64,000 nucleotides of DNA from Larkinella insperata. GTDB lineage: Bacteria > Bacteroidota > Bacteroidia > Cytophagales > Spirosomataceae. The position numbers and the translations under genes were made by a program. The stretch covers positions 4,609,501 to 4,673,500 of the forward strand of contig NZ_CP110973.1 in NCBI RefSeq assembly GCF_026248825.1, in the 5' to 3' direction. The notes under the pieces were generated by a model that saw only the letters and a list, made by a program, of their open reading frames with translations, had not been told where the DNA came from and made no database searches. Shown here one piece after another: positions 25,575 to 34,312 of the stretch. Numbering within the stretch: the stretch's first letter is position 1; each line of letters opens with the position of its first letter.

Positions 25575-26843
25575 ATGACTAAATTTTTATTTGATAAGCT
25601 TAAAAAGACGGCCTGGTATTTGGGAGTTCCAGCCGTGAACTTTGCTATATCGACATTTACATTTCCGATTTTAACCACCTATTTATCCGCATCTGATTAC
25701 GGTTTGATTGGTTATTTTGGTTCGTTGATACAGTTCGTCAACATTTTTTATGGCCTTTCTTTTAACACCTACTTCATGTCGGTTTACCATCGCTATCAAC
25801 CGGCTGAGCGGGGCGTTTTGGTGCGAAAATTGGTTACGGCTTTGTTACTCTGGAATGTGCTTTTCCTGCCACTCTCCGTAGGTCTCCTGGGTTCATTTTT
25901 GTATTTGAATGATGTAGATATTCCGTTGTTCCCCATCGGAGTGCTGGCTTTGGCCATAGCCGGAGCTTCTTTTTTTCGAAACTTCCTGCAAATCAGTTAT
26001 CGACTGGACGGGGCGGCCTTTCGATTCTTTGCTTTCATGAGCGGCCAGAGAGTGGTTTTAACTTCAAGTATCCTGTTATTTGTCGCTTATGGGGGGCTGG
26101 GTGCACTGGGACATTATCTAGGCGCCCTGGTGGCGGAAGGGATCTTTTTAGTCATCGTCATGAGCATTTACTTCCGGGGCTACGGGCTTATTTTTGATAA
26201 AGCGCTGACGCGGGATGCATTGCGGGTTACTTTACCGCTACTCCCTGCATCTTTACTGTATATTCCCTGTGTCACTTATGATACAATCGTTCTGGCGAAA
26301 GTAGGAGCCATCTCAGAATTGGGAATTTATAATGTTGGCAAAAATATTGGCACCTACGTATATACTATAGGGTATGCGTTCTATCAGGTTTTTGAACCCA
26401 TCATTTACCGGGCCGTTGGTGAAAGAAATGTTAAGGCGCTGGTTAAAACTGTCGTCCAGCTAAGCCTGGTGATCGGCCTGATAATCATCGTCTTGAATGC
26501 GGTGATGCCCCAGGTAGTTTCGTATCTGACCAACAACCGATTCAACAACGCCGTTCCATATGCACGGATCCTATTGCTTTCCTCGGGGTTAACGGTCTTG
26601 TTTTCCGTGGGCGATGCCATTCTGAACGCGTTGCAGAAAACGAAAACAATTCTTTGGATTCATGCTTCCGCGGCCGTCATCTGCCTTGTTTCACACACCT
26701 ACTCCGCTACGCATTGGGGGCACATCGGGGTGGCGTGGTCTACGGTTTTGGTTTTCGGTTACATATTCGTTCTGAGCGCTTCGGTTGGCTTTTATGAATT
26801 AAAGCGCGCGACGCCCACGGCTTTTAAACTTCAAACCGTATGA
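25575..26843 (+). CDS. Wzx-type oligosaccharide flippase
   Basis: A 422-residue polytopic membrane protein with about 12 predicted helices, of the polysaccharide biosynthesis (MOP/MATE-like) family. The characteristic N terminus is 'FAISTFTFPILTTYLSASDY', then 'GLIGYFGSLIQFVNIFYGLS' and the mid-protein 'LPLLPASLLYIPCVTYDTIV'. It would flip the undecaprenyl-linked repeat unit to the periplasmic side. The stop overlaps the next start by 4 bp (ATGA), so the two are translationally coupled. Confidence 0.88.
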   Translation: MTKFLFDKLKKTAWYLGVPAVNFAISTFTFPILTTYLSASDYGLIGYFGSLIQFVNIFYGLSFNTYFMSVYHRYQPAERGVLVRKLVTALLLWNVLFLPLSVGLLGSFLYLNDVDIPLFPIGVLALAIAGASFFRNFLQISYRLDGAAFRFFAFMSGQRVVLTSSILLFVAYGGLGALGHYLGALVAEGIFLVIVMSIYFRGYGLIFDKALTRDALRVTLPLLPASLLYIPCVTYDTIVLAKVGAISELGIYNVGKNIGTYVYTIGYAFYQVFEPIIYRAVGERNVKALVKTVVQLSLVIGLIIIVLNAVMPQVVSYLTNNRFNNAVPYARILLLSSGLTVLFSVGDAILNALQKTKTILWIHASAAVICLVSHTYSATHWGHIGVAWSTVLVFGYIFVLSASVGFYELKRATPTAFKLQTV

Positions 26844-28003
26844 ATGTTCTTTGGCTAGGTGACTATCCGCATCCTTTGAGGGGGAACCCCAACCGCCATC
26901 CGGTTCCCTGGATGACGATGTTGGCCAACGGTCTGGTGTCGGGCTACAAGCTAGCACTGACCATTATGAGCTATTCTTCCGGGATTGAAGAGGATGAAGT
27001 GTTTTCAGTAAACGGCATCAATTACATCTATTTGAAAGTCCCCGACGATAAATGGGATTTGTTAACTGCTTATAACCTGCGAATTTATCGGTTACGCACG
27101 TACCTGTCTACCATTGAGCAAACGTTTGATCTGGTTCATATTCACGGCTCGGAACAGCAATATCAAGTAATTGGAGCTAATCTGGCGATTCCCAAGGTGT
27201 TATCCGTGCAGGGAATAATAACCGAATATTACAAAATCCTTCCTGCGAAGCCCGATTACCGGCATATTTCGTGGTTGGTAGCGGGCTATTACGAGCGAAA
27301 ATACCTGAAATCCGTTCGGCATTTCATTTGCCGAACTCACTGGGATCAACACCATACGCTTCGGCTTCAGCCAAAGGCCGTCATTCATCACAATTGGGAG
27401 CCCATTCGGCCTGAATTTTTTGAGCCGGTTTCCGTAAACGCTGTAACCGCCCAGACGCTTCTTTTTGTTGGAGGTACCAACCGAATCAAGGGAATACGGG
27501 AAGCTCTGGTAGCCTATGATTCCCTGTGTCGGATCATGCCGCTACGTTTTTGCGTGGCTGGGTCGGGCGACAAAGCCGAAATTATGCGACTGGTTGAGTC
27601 GTTGCAATTGAGCCGTATTCAGCCGGAAGATGTTGAACATAAGGGGTTTCTGAACGGGGTTAAGCTTCGGGAGGCTTATCAGGAGGCTTTTTGTCTGATT
27701 CACCCGTCATACATTGACAACAGCCCAAACAGTGTGTGTGAAGCCCAAGTTGCGGGTCTGCCCGTTGTTGCTTCGGACGTCGGTGGCGTAAGCTCCCTGA
27801 TCGTCCATGAACAGACTGGGTTACTAACCACCTTACAGCCGCATTCCATTGCTGAAGCCGTTAAAACGCTTTGGGATAATCCAGCTTTACACCAGGCCAT
27901 TGCCGTTAACGCCCGGCGTGTGGCCCAAAGTCGCCATGACAAGCGCCAGATTCTCGATAAAACGATCGCCATTTACCGCGACATTCTGAGCCATTCTAGT
28001 TAA
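26840..28003 (+). CDS. Family 4 glycosyltransferase
   Basis: A 387-residue GT-B protein. The N domain starts 'MNVLWLGDYPHPLRGNPNRH'. The C domain has 'LLFVGGTNRIKGIREALVAY', 'FCVAGSGDKAEIMRLVE' and the E-x7-E donor-binding region in 'CLIHPSYIDNSPNSVCEAQ' with 'GLPVVASDVGGVSSLI'. This identifies a retaining GT4 enzyme. Donor and acceptor are unknown. The gene overlaps the flippase gene and is 7 bp from the polymerase gene. Confidence 0.9.
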   Translation: MNVLWLGDYPHPLRGNPNRHPVPWMTMLANGLVSGYKLALTIMSYSSGIEEDEVFSVNGINYIYLKVPDDKWDLLTAYNLRIYRLRTYLSTIEQTFDLVHIHGSEQQYQVIGANLAIPKVLSVQGIITEYYKILPAKPDYRHISWLVAGYYERKYLKSVRHFICRTHWDQHHTLRLQPKAVIHHNWEPIRPEFFEPVSVNAVTAQTLLFVGGTNRIKGIREALVAYDSLCRIMPLRFCVAGSGDKAEIMRLVESLQLSRIQPEDVEHKGFLNGVKLREAYQEAFCLIHPSYIDNSPNSVCEAQVAGLPVVASDVGGVSSLIVHEQTGLLTTLQPHSIAEAVKTLWDNPALHQAIAVNARRVAQSRHDKRQILDKTIAIYRDILSHSS

Positions 28004-28010
28004 CGCAGCT

Positions 28011-29522
28011 ATGCAGTCCAGAAACGCTATAACCCTGCTCTCTTTACCTCAACTGCTTTTTCACATTGTCAGCTTGCTGATTGTGGGGCATTTGTGCTTG
28101 AGTGATTTAGTGAATCCGGCATTTGGTTATCCAATCGGTTTTATGGCGATTCTGTTTCTGTTGCTTCGTTTGCTGTTCAAACGGTATTACCTCGATTATG
28201 TCTTAATCATTTTTGCCTGTAGTCATTTCTATTACGGGAACAACCACGGAGGATTGTGGAATTACGTGAATGTTGCCGCCTTGTTGCTTTATTCGTTCGT
28301 TGAACCGTGGTGGGAAAGATCTTCGAATTTATCGCCCTTCCAGAAAACCGTACTTGGAGGATTGTTTCTGTTCAATACGCTGGGGTTATTTTTTGTGGCT
28401 GAATCTTCGATTGCGGGTCGTTTTGAAGGATTTATGGTCAGTCTGTCTTACGGTTTACTGTTTCTCTTTATCCTTCAGTTACCGCCCAAAATCGCTCTTT
28501 TCAATCGTGTTTTGCTGGTCTTGGCCGGGCTTGGATTATGGAGCCTGGTAATTGCGCTGAACCAGAAAGCAATGCTGTTGGAATCGGTCTCTCCTTTGTT
28601 ACCCAAAGGGAACGGGGACAGTCTGGAGATTCATGGCTGGGAGGAGTATGAGAACAAGTCTGAAAGAGTCGATGGTCCATTCAAAGATTTCGAACTCTTT
28701 GCCGAATACATGTCACTCTTGTATGCACTATTCTTGCCCATTCTCATCAGCCGGACTGGCCAGTATTTCAAGTTAAATGCGGGCATTCCGCTTCTGGCGG
28801 TAGGTGGTGCGTTCCTCTGTGTTTTAATGACGGTAACAAGGTCCTCGATTTTACTTCTGGTTGTGATTTCGTTTTTCTATCTGCTTTATTACCGCAGCCA
28901 CTTTATTCGGAAACCCGCCCTGTTAATAGCAATAGGGGTCTTTGTAAGCTTCATTATTATTATTGGCCCCTACATTGGGCTAGATTACATATTTGAGCGC
29001 TTTAACGAGTTAGACTTCAGTCGTTTGAGCTCTGGTTCAGCAAAAAGTGTTGAGGCTATCAACCGGGGGGAAACGTATCAGGCTGGCCTGGAAAGACTGG
29101 TGGCGAAAGATTGGCTAATTGGGTACGGTTATGGCGTATCGGAGCACTATTCAATGGCCTTTTTCGGCATTCCCAACAGTGAAATGCGGGACTACCACAA
29201 CTTGTACCTGAGCCTGCCTATTATGCTGGGGTGGATTGGAACTTGTCTGTTTGTCGCCCTGCTTGTGAGTCACTTCTATCAGACCATAACTGCCTGTCGG
29301 GTGGCCACTCAGCCGCATTTAGAAGCCCTTATACTGGGTATGAGTGTTTTATGGGTTGTATTCTTCATTAATGAATTTAAGATCCAGGCAATTCGCGAGC
29401 CTAATTATCTAATGCTTATCTGGTGTTGGCTGGGGTTCAGTATTCAGGCGAATCGACTATCGAGTCGAACAGTAAAAAATAAAGCAGCATTAAACGCACT
29501 TGTGCCGACTTATACAATTTAA
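28011..29522 (+). CDS. O-antigen ligase/polymerase-like membrane protein (Wzy-type)
   Basis: A 503-residue membrane protein with ~11-12 hydrophobic segments and a large periplasmic loop, typical of the Wzy_C/O-antigen ligase superfamily. Landmarks are 'VDGPFKDFELFAEYMSLLYA', 'LMTVTRSSILLLVVISFFYL' and, after the loop, 'LIGYGYGVSEHYSM' with 'YHNLYLSLPIMLGWIGT', a motif region carrying the conserved His. It probably polymerises the repeat units exported by the neighbouring flippase; a ligase role is the alternative. Confidence 0.82.
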   Translation: MQSRNAITLLSLPQLLFHIVSLLIVGHLCLSDLVNPAFGYPIGFMAILFLLLRLLFKRYYLDYVLIIFACSHFYYGNNHGGLWNYVNVAALLLYSFVEPWWERSSNLSPFQKTVLGGLFLFNTLGLFFVAESSIAGRFEGFMVSLSYGLLFLFILQLPPKIALFNRVLLVLAGLGLWSLVIALNQKAMLLESVSPLLPKGNGDSLEIHGWEEYENKSERVDGPFKDFELFAEYMSLLYALFLPILISRTGQYFKLNAGIPLLAVGGAFLCVLMTVTRSSILLLVVISFFYLLYYRSHFIRKPALLIAIGVFVSFIIIIGPYIGLDYIFERFNELDFSRLSSGSAKSVEAINRGETYQAGLERLVAKDWLIGYGYGVSEHYSMAFFGIPNSEMRDYHNLYLSLPIMLGWIGTCLFVALLVSHFYQTITACRVATQPHLEALILGMSVLWVVFFINEFKIQAIREPNYLMLIWCWLGFSIQANRLSSRTVKNKAALNALVPTYTI

Positions 29523-29536
29523 ATAATGACAGTAGC

Positions 29537-30415
29537 ATGATTTTCATTGTGATTCCTGTTCATAATCGGAAAAGCTTAACCCGAAAGTGCCTGGCGTGCC
29601 TGACCCGCCAAACGGTATCAAATATCACCATTGTAGTGGTAGACGACGGCTCGACCGACGGGACTGGTGAAATGCTCCGGACTGAATTTCCGGATGCCGT
29701 CGTTCTTTCGGGAGACGGAACCCTTTGGTGGACCGAGGGGACCAATGTTGGGGTTCGGTACGCGCTACAGAACGCAGTGGCAGAAGAAGAAAACTTCGTG
29801 TTAACGATCAACGACGATACGGAAGTTGGCCCTGATTACGTGGCTTCGTTACTGGCTACTTATTCACGGCATAAACCGTGTCTGGCCGGTTCGGTCAGTG
29901 TCGATGTTGCTCAGCCCGAATCGTTGCAATACGCTGGAATGAAATTAAATCTGTATTCAGCAAACGAGACGTACCTGGCTGATTCACGTTTCCAAAAGAG
30001 TTACCGGAATTTAACCGAAACGACCGACTATATAGATTCCGATAGCTTACCGGGCCGGGGTGTTTTAATTCCGTTTGAAGTATTTGAAAACATTGGACTC
30101 TATGATACAGAACATTACGTCCATTACATGGCCGATGTTGAGTTTACGGTTCGGGCCAAACAGGCTGGCTATCGGTTGGTGATTTCTCCTTTGAGCATTG
30201 TTTATGAACACGTCGAAGCTACTGCCCTTCAAGTCAATTCTCAATTGCCTATACGCAAGTTCTGGAAAGGATTGTGGGGCCGGTATTCACCCATCAACAT
30301 CCCCATGCGCTATCATTTTGCAATGCACCATACCCGAACCAAACACCTTTACTTAATGCTGGATGTAAGCCGAATCGTTACCGGCTATTTTCTTCGCAAA
30401 CTTCGTCTTTTATAG
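29537..30415 (+). CDS. Family 2 glycosyltransferase
   Basis: A 292-residue inverting GT-A enzyme opening 'MIFIVIPVHNRKSLTRKCLA'. Nucleotide-sugar binding is in 'ITIVVVDDGSTDGTGEML', the DxD-type motif in 'FVLTINDDTEVGPDYVASLL', and the acceptor region in 'LPGRGVLIPFEVFENIGLYD' with 'YMADVEFTVRAKQAGYRLVI'. This is the COG1216 subgroup. It is co-directional, 14 bp after the polymerase gene. Confidence 0.9.
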   Translation: MIFIVIPVHNRKSLTRKCLACLTRQTVSNITIVVVDDGSTDGTGEMLRTEFPDAVVLSGDGTLWWTEGTNVGVRYALQNAVAEEENFVLTINDDTEVGPDYVASLLATYSRHKPCLAGSVSVDVAQPESLQYAGMKLNLYSANETYLADSRFQKSYRNLTETTDYIDSDSLPGRGVLIPFEVFENIGLYDTEHYVHYMADVEFTVRAKQAGYRLVISPLSIVYEHVEATALQVNSQLPIRKFWKGLWGRYSPINIPMRYHFAMHHTRTKHLYLMLDVSRIVTGYFLRKLRLL

Positions 30416-30450
30416 TACAATGTATACAAAGAATAAAAAATAATATACCG

Positions 30451-31554
30451 ATGAAGCAGGCTCGTAAAATATTATTCTTAACGCAATTGCCCCCACCCAT
30501 ACACGGAGCTTCCAAAATAAACGAATACATAAAAACCAGTATTCCAATTAATGAAAAGTTCGATACAAATTATATCAATATCATAACGGCAAAAGATTTA
30601 GATGATGTGCAAAAATTTAGTTGGTCGAAAATTGCGGTCATTGCCAAACTTTATTTGAAAATTATAAAGTCTTGCTTTCAAGTAAAGTATGATTTGGTTT
30701 TTGTGACATTGAGCACGGATGGAATTGCTTTTTATAAAAGCGCGCTTGTGTGGATTATGGCGGCTACTTTCATAAAGAGACGGATGATCATGCTGCACGA
30801 AAAAGGGATCGAAACGACTGCTCGGAAAAATGCATTTAATCGGTTAATAACCAGGCGAATGATTAATAGTTCTGATCTTATTGTTACTTCAAAATTATTG
30901 CTGCAGGAGTTTGCTGGCTATACTGCGAAAAAGTATGTCGTCTGCAGTGGAACTCCTGGTACGAGTAGAATAAAAGACGCTAGTTTTCCGGCTGAAAATG
31001 GGCCTAAACTTCTATACTTATCTAATTTAATTGTCGAAAAAGGGATACTAGTTTTTATTGATATATGTGCTGAGTTGTCCAGAAGAGGCTTTTACTATCA
31101 GGCGGTCATTGTTGGTAAGGAATCCGACATAGCAATAGAAGAACTTCAGCAATTGATTCGAGAAAAGAATATAAATGATCGGGTTACGTTGGCTGGACCG
31201 AAATATAACGAAGAAAAGGAAGCCTATCTGCTAGCGTCGGATTTTCTGGTTTTTCCGACTTTTTACAAACGTGAAACGACCCCGCTGGTCATTCAGGAAG
31301 CTTTCAAATTTGGGCTTGTGCCGATTTCTTCTCCTGAAGGTGGTATCCCGGATCTGATTGAGGACGGCATTGATGGATTTGTGATCGATCCGGAAGACGT
31401 GCAGCAATATTGTGATAGAATAATGGAATTATCTGCCAATCACGATCGGCTCAAAGCGTTCCGCAAAGCCGGTCAGGCCAAGTTTGACAATCGATTCAGT
31501 TTACCGGTTTTTGAAAATAATATGGTTTCGGTATTGGAGGCTGCCCTCAACTAA
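30451..31554 (+). CDS. Family 4 glycosyltransferase (low-GC gene)
   Basis: The start is the ATG at 30451 ('MKQARKILFLTQLPPPIHGA'); an in-frame upstream start would overlap the preceding gene by 140 bp without coding character. It has 367 residues. GT-B features are the N-terminal 'PPPIHGASKINEYI' loop, 'KLLYLSNLIVEKGILVFIDI', 'VTLAGPKYNEEKEAYLLASD' and 'TPLVIQEAFKFGLVPISSPE' with 'GIPDLIEDGIDGFVIDP'. Base composition is the most A/T-rich of the cluster, and lysine codons are largely AAA. That points to a recently acquired or exchanged gene. Confidence 0.88.
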   Translation: MKQARKILFLTQLPPPIHGASKINEYIKTSIPINEKFDTNYINIITAKDLDDVQKFSWSKIAVIAKLYLKIIKSCFQVKYDLVFVTLSTDGIAFYKSALVWIMAATFIKRRMIMLHEKGIETTARKNAFNRLITRRMINSSDLIVTSKLLLQEFAGYTAKKYVVCSGTPGTSRIKDASFPAENGPKLLYLSNLIVEKGILVFIDICAELSRRGFYYQAVIVGKESDIAIEELQQLIREKNINDRVTLAGPKYNEEKEAYLLASDFLVFPTFYKRETTPLVIQEAFKFGLVPISSPEGGIPDLIEDGIDGFVIDPEDVQQYCDRIMELSANHDRLKAFRKAGQAKFDNRFSLPVFENNMVSVLEAALN

Positions 31555-31564
31555 TCATTACACC

Positions 31565-32350
31565 ATGAATACAACTTTTATCAGAAATGATCCGTCGGAA
31601 ACCCTAAGTCCGGCTCTTACCACTATGGTTATGGGGTATCCGGTATTCTCGGGTTCTCTGGATCAGCTTTCAATCAGTAATCAGGATACTTTACTGATCA
31701 ATACCATGAGCCCTAATTCCTACGGGCTGGCCCAAAAGGATTCATTCTTCGAGGAGGCACTCAAAAAGTGTGACGTACTGACGCTGGACGGTATCGGGGT
31801 GGCAGTTGGTTCGCTCTTGCTCAACGGTAAAAATATCAAGAAGATTGCCGGAGCGGACACCTTTGATTACTTCACGAGCTACTTTAACCAGCGGGGAGGG
31901 CGGTGTTTTTTTGTAGGCTCTACCGAAACAACGTTGAAAAAGATCGTTGCGCAACTGGCCTTGGATTATCCCCAGCTTGAAGCCGACTATTACTCCCCGC
32001 CATACAAGCATGAATTGACGGCCGAAGATTCGGCTCCTATTATCGAACGGATCAACGCCTTTAAGCCAGATGTCGTTTTTGTGGGCATGTCGGCTCCCAA
32101 ACAGGAAAAGTGGGCTTATCAAAACAAGCCGTACCTCAACACAAAAGTGATTGCAACAATCGGCAACGTATTCGACTGGTATGCCGGCAACAGCAAGCGG
32201 CCAGCCCAACTATGGATTGATCTCCGGCTGGAGTGGCTGGTGAGGATTTTCCTTCGGCCCGAGATATTCCGTCGAAACACCCGGAATCAACTCATATTCG
32301 TCAAAGATATGCTTCTCTGTTTCACACGTTTAAAGAAAATGCCAAAATGA
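31565..32350 (+). CDS. WecG/TagA/CpsF family glycosyltransferase
   Basis: The start is the ATG at 31565, giving 261 residues; the longer frame overlaps the preceding gene. Family landmarks are 'CDVLTLDGIGVAVGSLLLNG' (catalytic Asp), 'AGADTFDYFTSYF', 'RCFFVGSTETTLKKIVAQLA', 'DVVFVGMSAPKQEKW' and 'ATIGNVFDWYAGNSKRP'. Members add ManNAc, ManNAcA or related sugars to a lipid-linked acceptor. The C-terminal 'LEWLVRIFLRPEIFRRN' amphipathic end contacts the membrane. It overlaps the next gene by 4 bp. Confidence 0.92.
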   Translation: MNTTFIRNDPSETLSPALTTMVMGYPVFSGSLDQLSISNQDTLLINTMSPNSYGLAQKDSFFEEALKKCDVLTLDGIGVAVGSLLLNGKNIKKIAGADTFDYFTSYFNQRGGRCFFVGSTETTLKKIVAQLALDYPQLEADYYSPPYKHELTAEDSAPIIERINAFKPDVVFVGMSAPKQEKWAYQNKPYLNTKVIATIGNVFDWYAGNSKRPAQLWIDLRLEWLVRIFLRPEIFRRNTRNQLIFVKDMLLCFTRLKKMPK

Positions 32351-33369
32351 AAGATCAAAAAGTAAGAATCGCTATTGTGGGCCTGGGCAAGATGGGAATC
32401 GCGCACCTCGCAATTTTGAATGCCCACCCGGCTCTGGAGGTTGTGGGAGTCTGTGACACGTCCGGAATTGTCATGGAAGCCCTAAAGCAGCATTCCACCT
32501 TCGAGTGCTTTACCGACTATAAAAAAATGGTCGACAGAGTGAAGCCAGAAGCCGTCTTGATCGCTACTCCCACGAAGCTGCATTTTGAGATGGCCCGGTT
32601 TGCCCTGGAACGCGGCCTCCATGTCTTCATGGAAAAGCCGTTTACGCTACAACTAAATCAGGGCGAAGAGCTGGTCAGGCTGGCGGAAGCGCGGAATCTG
32701 GTGACCCAGGTCGGTTATCACAACCGGTTTATCGGCGTCTTTAACGAGGTGAAACGCCTGGTGGATCAGGGAGCTCTGGGGGAAATCTACCATTTTATTG
32801 GGGAATCTTACGGCCCGGTGGTAACGCGGAAAAAAGAAGATACCTGGCGTTCAAATCCAAGCGAAGGGGGCGGATGTTTGCTGGATTATACTTCCCACGT
32901 GGTCGATCTACTTCAGTTTGTTCTGGGACGAGTTGCGAAAGTGGATGGAAGTACGCTCAAGAAAATCTATTCCACTAGTGTTGAGGATGCGGTTTATTCG
33001 ACGCTGCATCTGGAAAGCGGTATTTCCGGGTTTCTATCGGTGAATTGGAGCGACGAAACGTACCGCAAGATGTCAACACAACTCACCATCATCGGCAAGG
33101 GCGGCAAGCTGGTGGCGGATGCTCAGGAGATGAAAGTATATTTCAAATCAACACCCACAATTCCGGGGTACGAAAAAGGCTGGAATGTGAAATACATCAC
33201 CGACTTGACACCCGAAGTTGGCTTTTACCTGCGGGGGGAAGAGTATTCAGCCCAGATCGATTATTTCGCCCGGTGTATTCAGAACCGGAATGCGCACGGT
33301 ATCAGCACGTTCCGGAGCGCTCTTGAAACCGATCGCGTCCTCAATTTACTTCGCACTTACACCCATTAA
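32347..33369 (+). CDS. Gfo/Idh/MocA family sugar oxidoreductase
   Basis: The ATG at 32347 overlaps the preceding TGA (ATGA), giving 340 residues. The Rossmann domain has 'IAIVGLGKMGIAHLAILN' and the family motif 'GLHVFMEKPFTLQLNQGEEL'. 'VTQVGYHNRFIGVF' and 'GGGCLLDYTSHVVDLLQFVL' form the sugar-binding, catalytic part (the GGG-LLD-H region). It probably oxidises or isomerises a nucleotide sugar or free sugar as part of making an unusual residue for the polymer. It is 12 bp upstream of the unrecognised gene at 33382, so the two are likely to act together. Confidence 0.88.
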   Translation: MKDQKVRIAIVGLGKMGIAHLAILNAHPALEVVGVCDTSGIVMEALKQHSTFECFTDYKKMVDRVKPEAVLIATPTKLHFEMARFALERGLHVFMEKPFTLQLNQGEELVRLAEARNLVTQVGYHNRFIGVFNEVKRLVDQGALGEIYHFIGESYGPVVTRKKEDTWRSNPSEGGGCLLDYTSHVVDLLQFVLGRVAKVDGSTLKKIYSTSVEDAVYSTLHLESGISGFLSVNWSDETYRKMSTQLTIIGKGGKLVADAQEMKVYFKSTPTIPGYEKGWNVKYITDLTPEVGFYLRGEEYSAQIDYFARCIQNRNAHGISTFRSALETDRVLNLLRTYTH

Positions 33370-33381
33370 TTAGTTATTATC

Positions 33382-34263
33382 ATGGAAAGAATTCTATTTG
33401 GTGACAATCAGTTTTTTGCTGTCAATCACCTGTCCGACGAGAAATCCAGAGCCCAGGCCGTACGCTTTAAAGATGACAGCGCGATCATAAAGGTATTGAA
33501 TACCGCCATCGACTGCGATATCAATACGTTTATGTGTACGACGCACGACCGGATTGCGAACATTTGCGATCATATCCGCAAGCATCCTGATCAATACGCT
33601 AATTTTCAGATTTATCCCTGTATGCCGTATGCGCACAAATACGCGAATGCAGTGACCGAACTCGGCATCATGGGGGCATTGAAAGAATACATGCCCAGTT
33701 CAAATTTGCTGGGCACGCTGGCCAAAGGCGGTTTGGCGGTTTTCAAGAAAGACTTCGTCAGCATCATGGAAATCCTGGTGGATACTGAGATGAAGATGTT
33801 TAAAGGGGTAAGAACGGATGTAATTTTTATCCAGAATGTGATTACGGATTTAATCTTGGGATTGGGGATGTACGACTTTTTCCGGGCGTTCAGTGATTAC
33901 GTCAAAAAGAAATACAAGGCAGAAGCTGGTTTTATTACGATGAATTTGCCCCTGTTGCAACAAGCGTTGGAGAAAGTTGGCGTTGAAAACCCAATTATTT
34001 GCGCTTCAATTAACAAAGTGGGCTTTCGGATGACTGGCGGAGTTGACGTTTATGAGCGTACCCTACGCGAGAAAGAAATGCGTGTTATTGCTATGCAGGT
34101 ATTTGCGGCTGGTGCCATTCCTCCCAAAGAAGCGCTCGAATACGTTTGCAATTTGCCCCGCATCAGTTCCATTTTGTTTGGCGCTTCTTCCCGAAACCAT
34201 ATCGAGCAAAACCGGGATCTGATTAATGAATTCTGGAAAAAAGAAGAAGCTGTCTTGGTGTAG
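33382..34263 (+). CDS. Unrecognised TIM-barrel-like protein in polysaccharide cluster
   Basis: A 293-residue soluble protein that I cannot assign to a named family. It begins 'MERILFGDNQFFAVNHLSDE' and contains 'AIDCDINTFMCTTHDRIANI', 'NFQIYPCMPYAHKYANAVTE', 'GFITMNLPLLQQALEKVGV', 'IICASINKVGFRMTGG', 'MRVIAMQVFAAGAIPPKEAL' and 'ISSILFGASSRNHIEQN'. Strand-helix alternation and the closing 'xxFGASSxxHIEQN' recall the phosphate-site end of aldo/keto-reductase barrels, but the AKR tetrad is not evident. The position directly after a Gfo/Idh oxidoreductase suggests a partner in sugar modification, which is inference. Confidence 0.75.
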   Translation: MERILFGDNQFFAVNHLSDEKSRAQAVRFKDDSAIIKVLNTAIDCDINTFMCTTHDRIANICDHIRKHPDQYANFQIYPCMPYAHKYANAVTELGIMGALKEYMPSSNLLGTLAKGGLAVFKKDFVSIMEILVDTEMKMFKGVRTDVIFIQNVITDLILGLGMYDFFRAFSDYVKKKYKAEAGFITMNLPLLQQALEKVGVENPIICASINKVGFRMTGGVDVYERTLREKEMRVIAMQVFAAGAIPPKEALEYVCNLPRISSILFGASSRNHIEQNRDLINEFWKKEEAVLV

Positions 34264-34312
34264 TGATTTTAAGGTTCCGCATCTCGGTTATTCTGTTAAA
34301 TAAACGCTTGCT

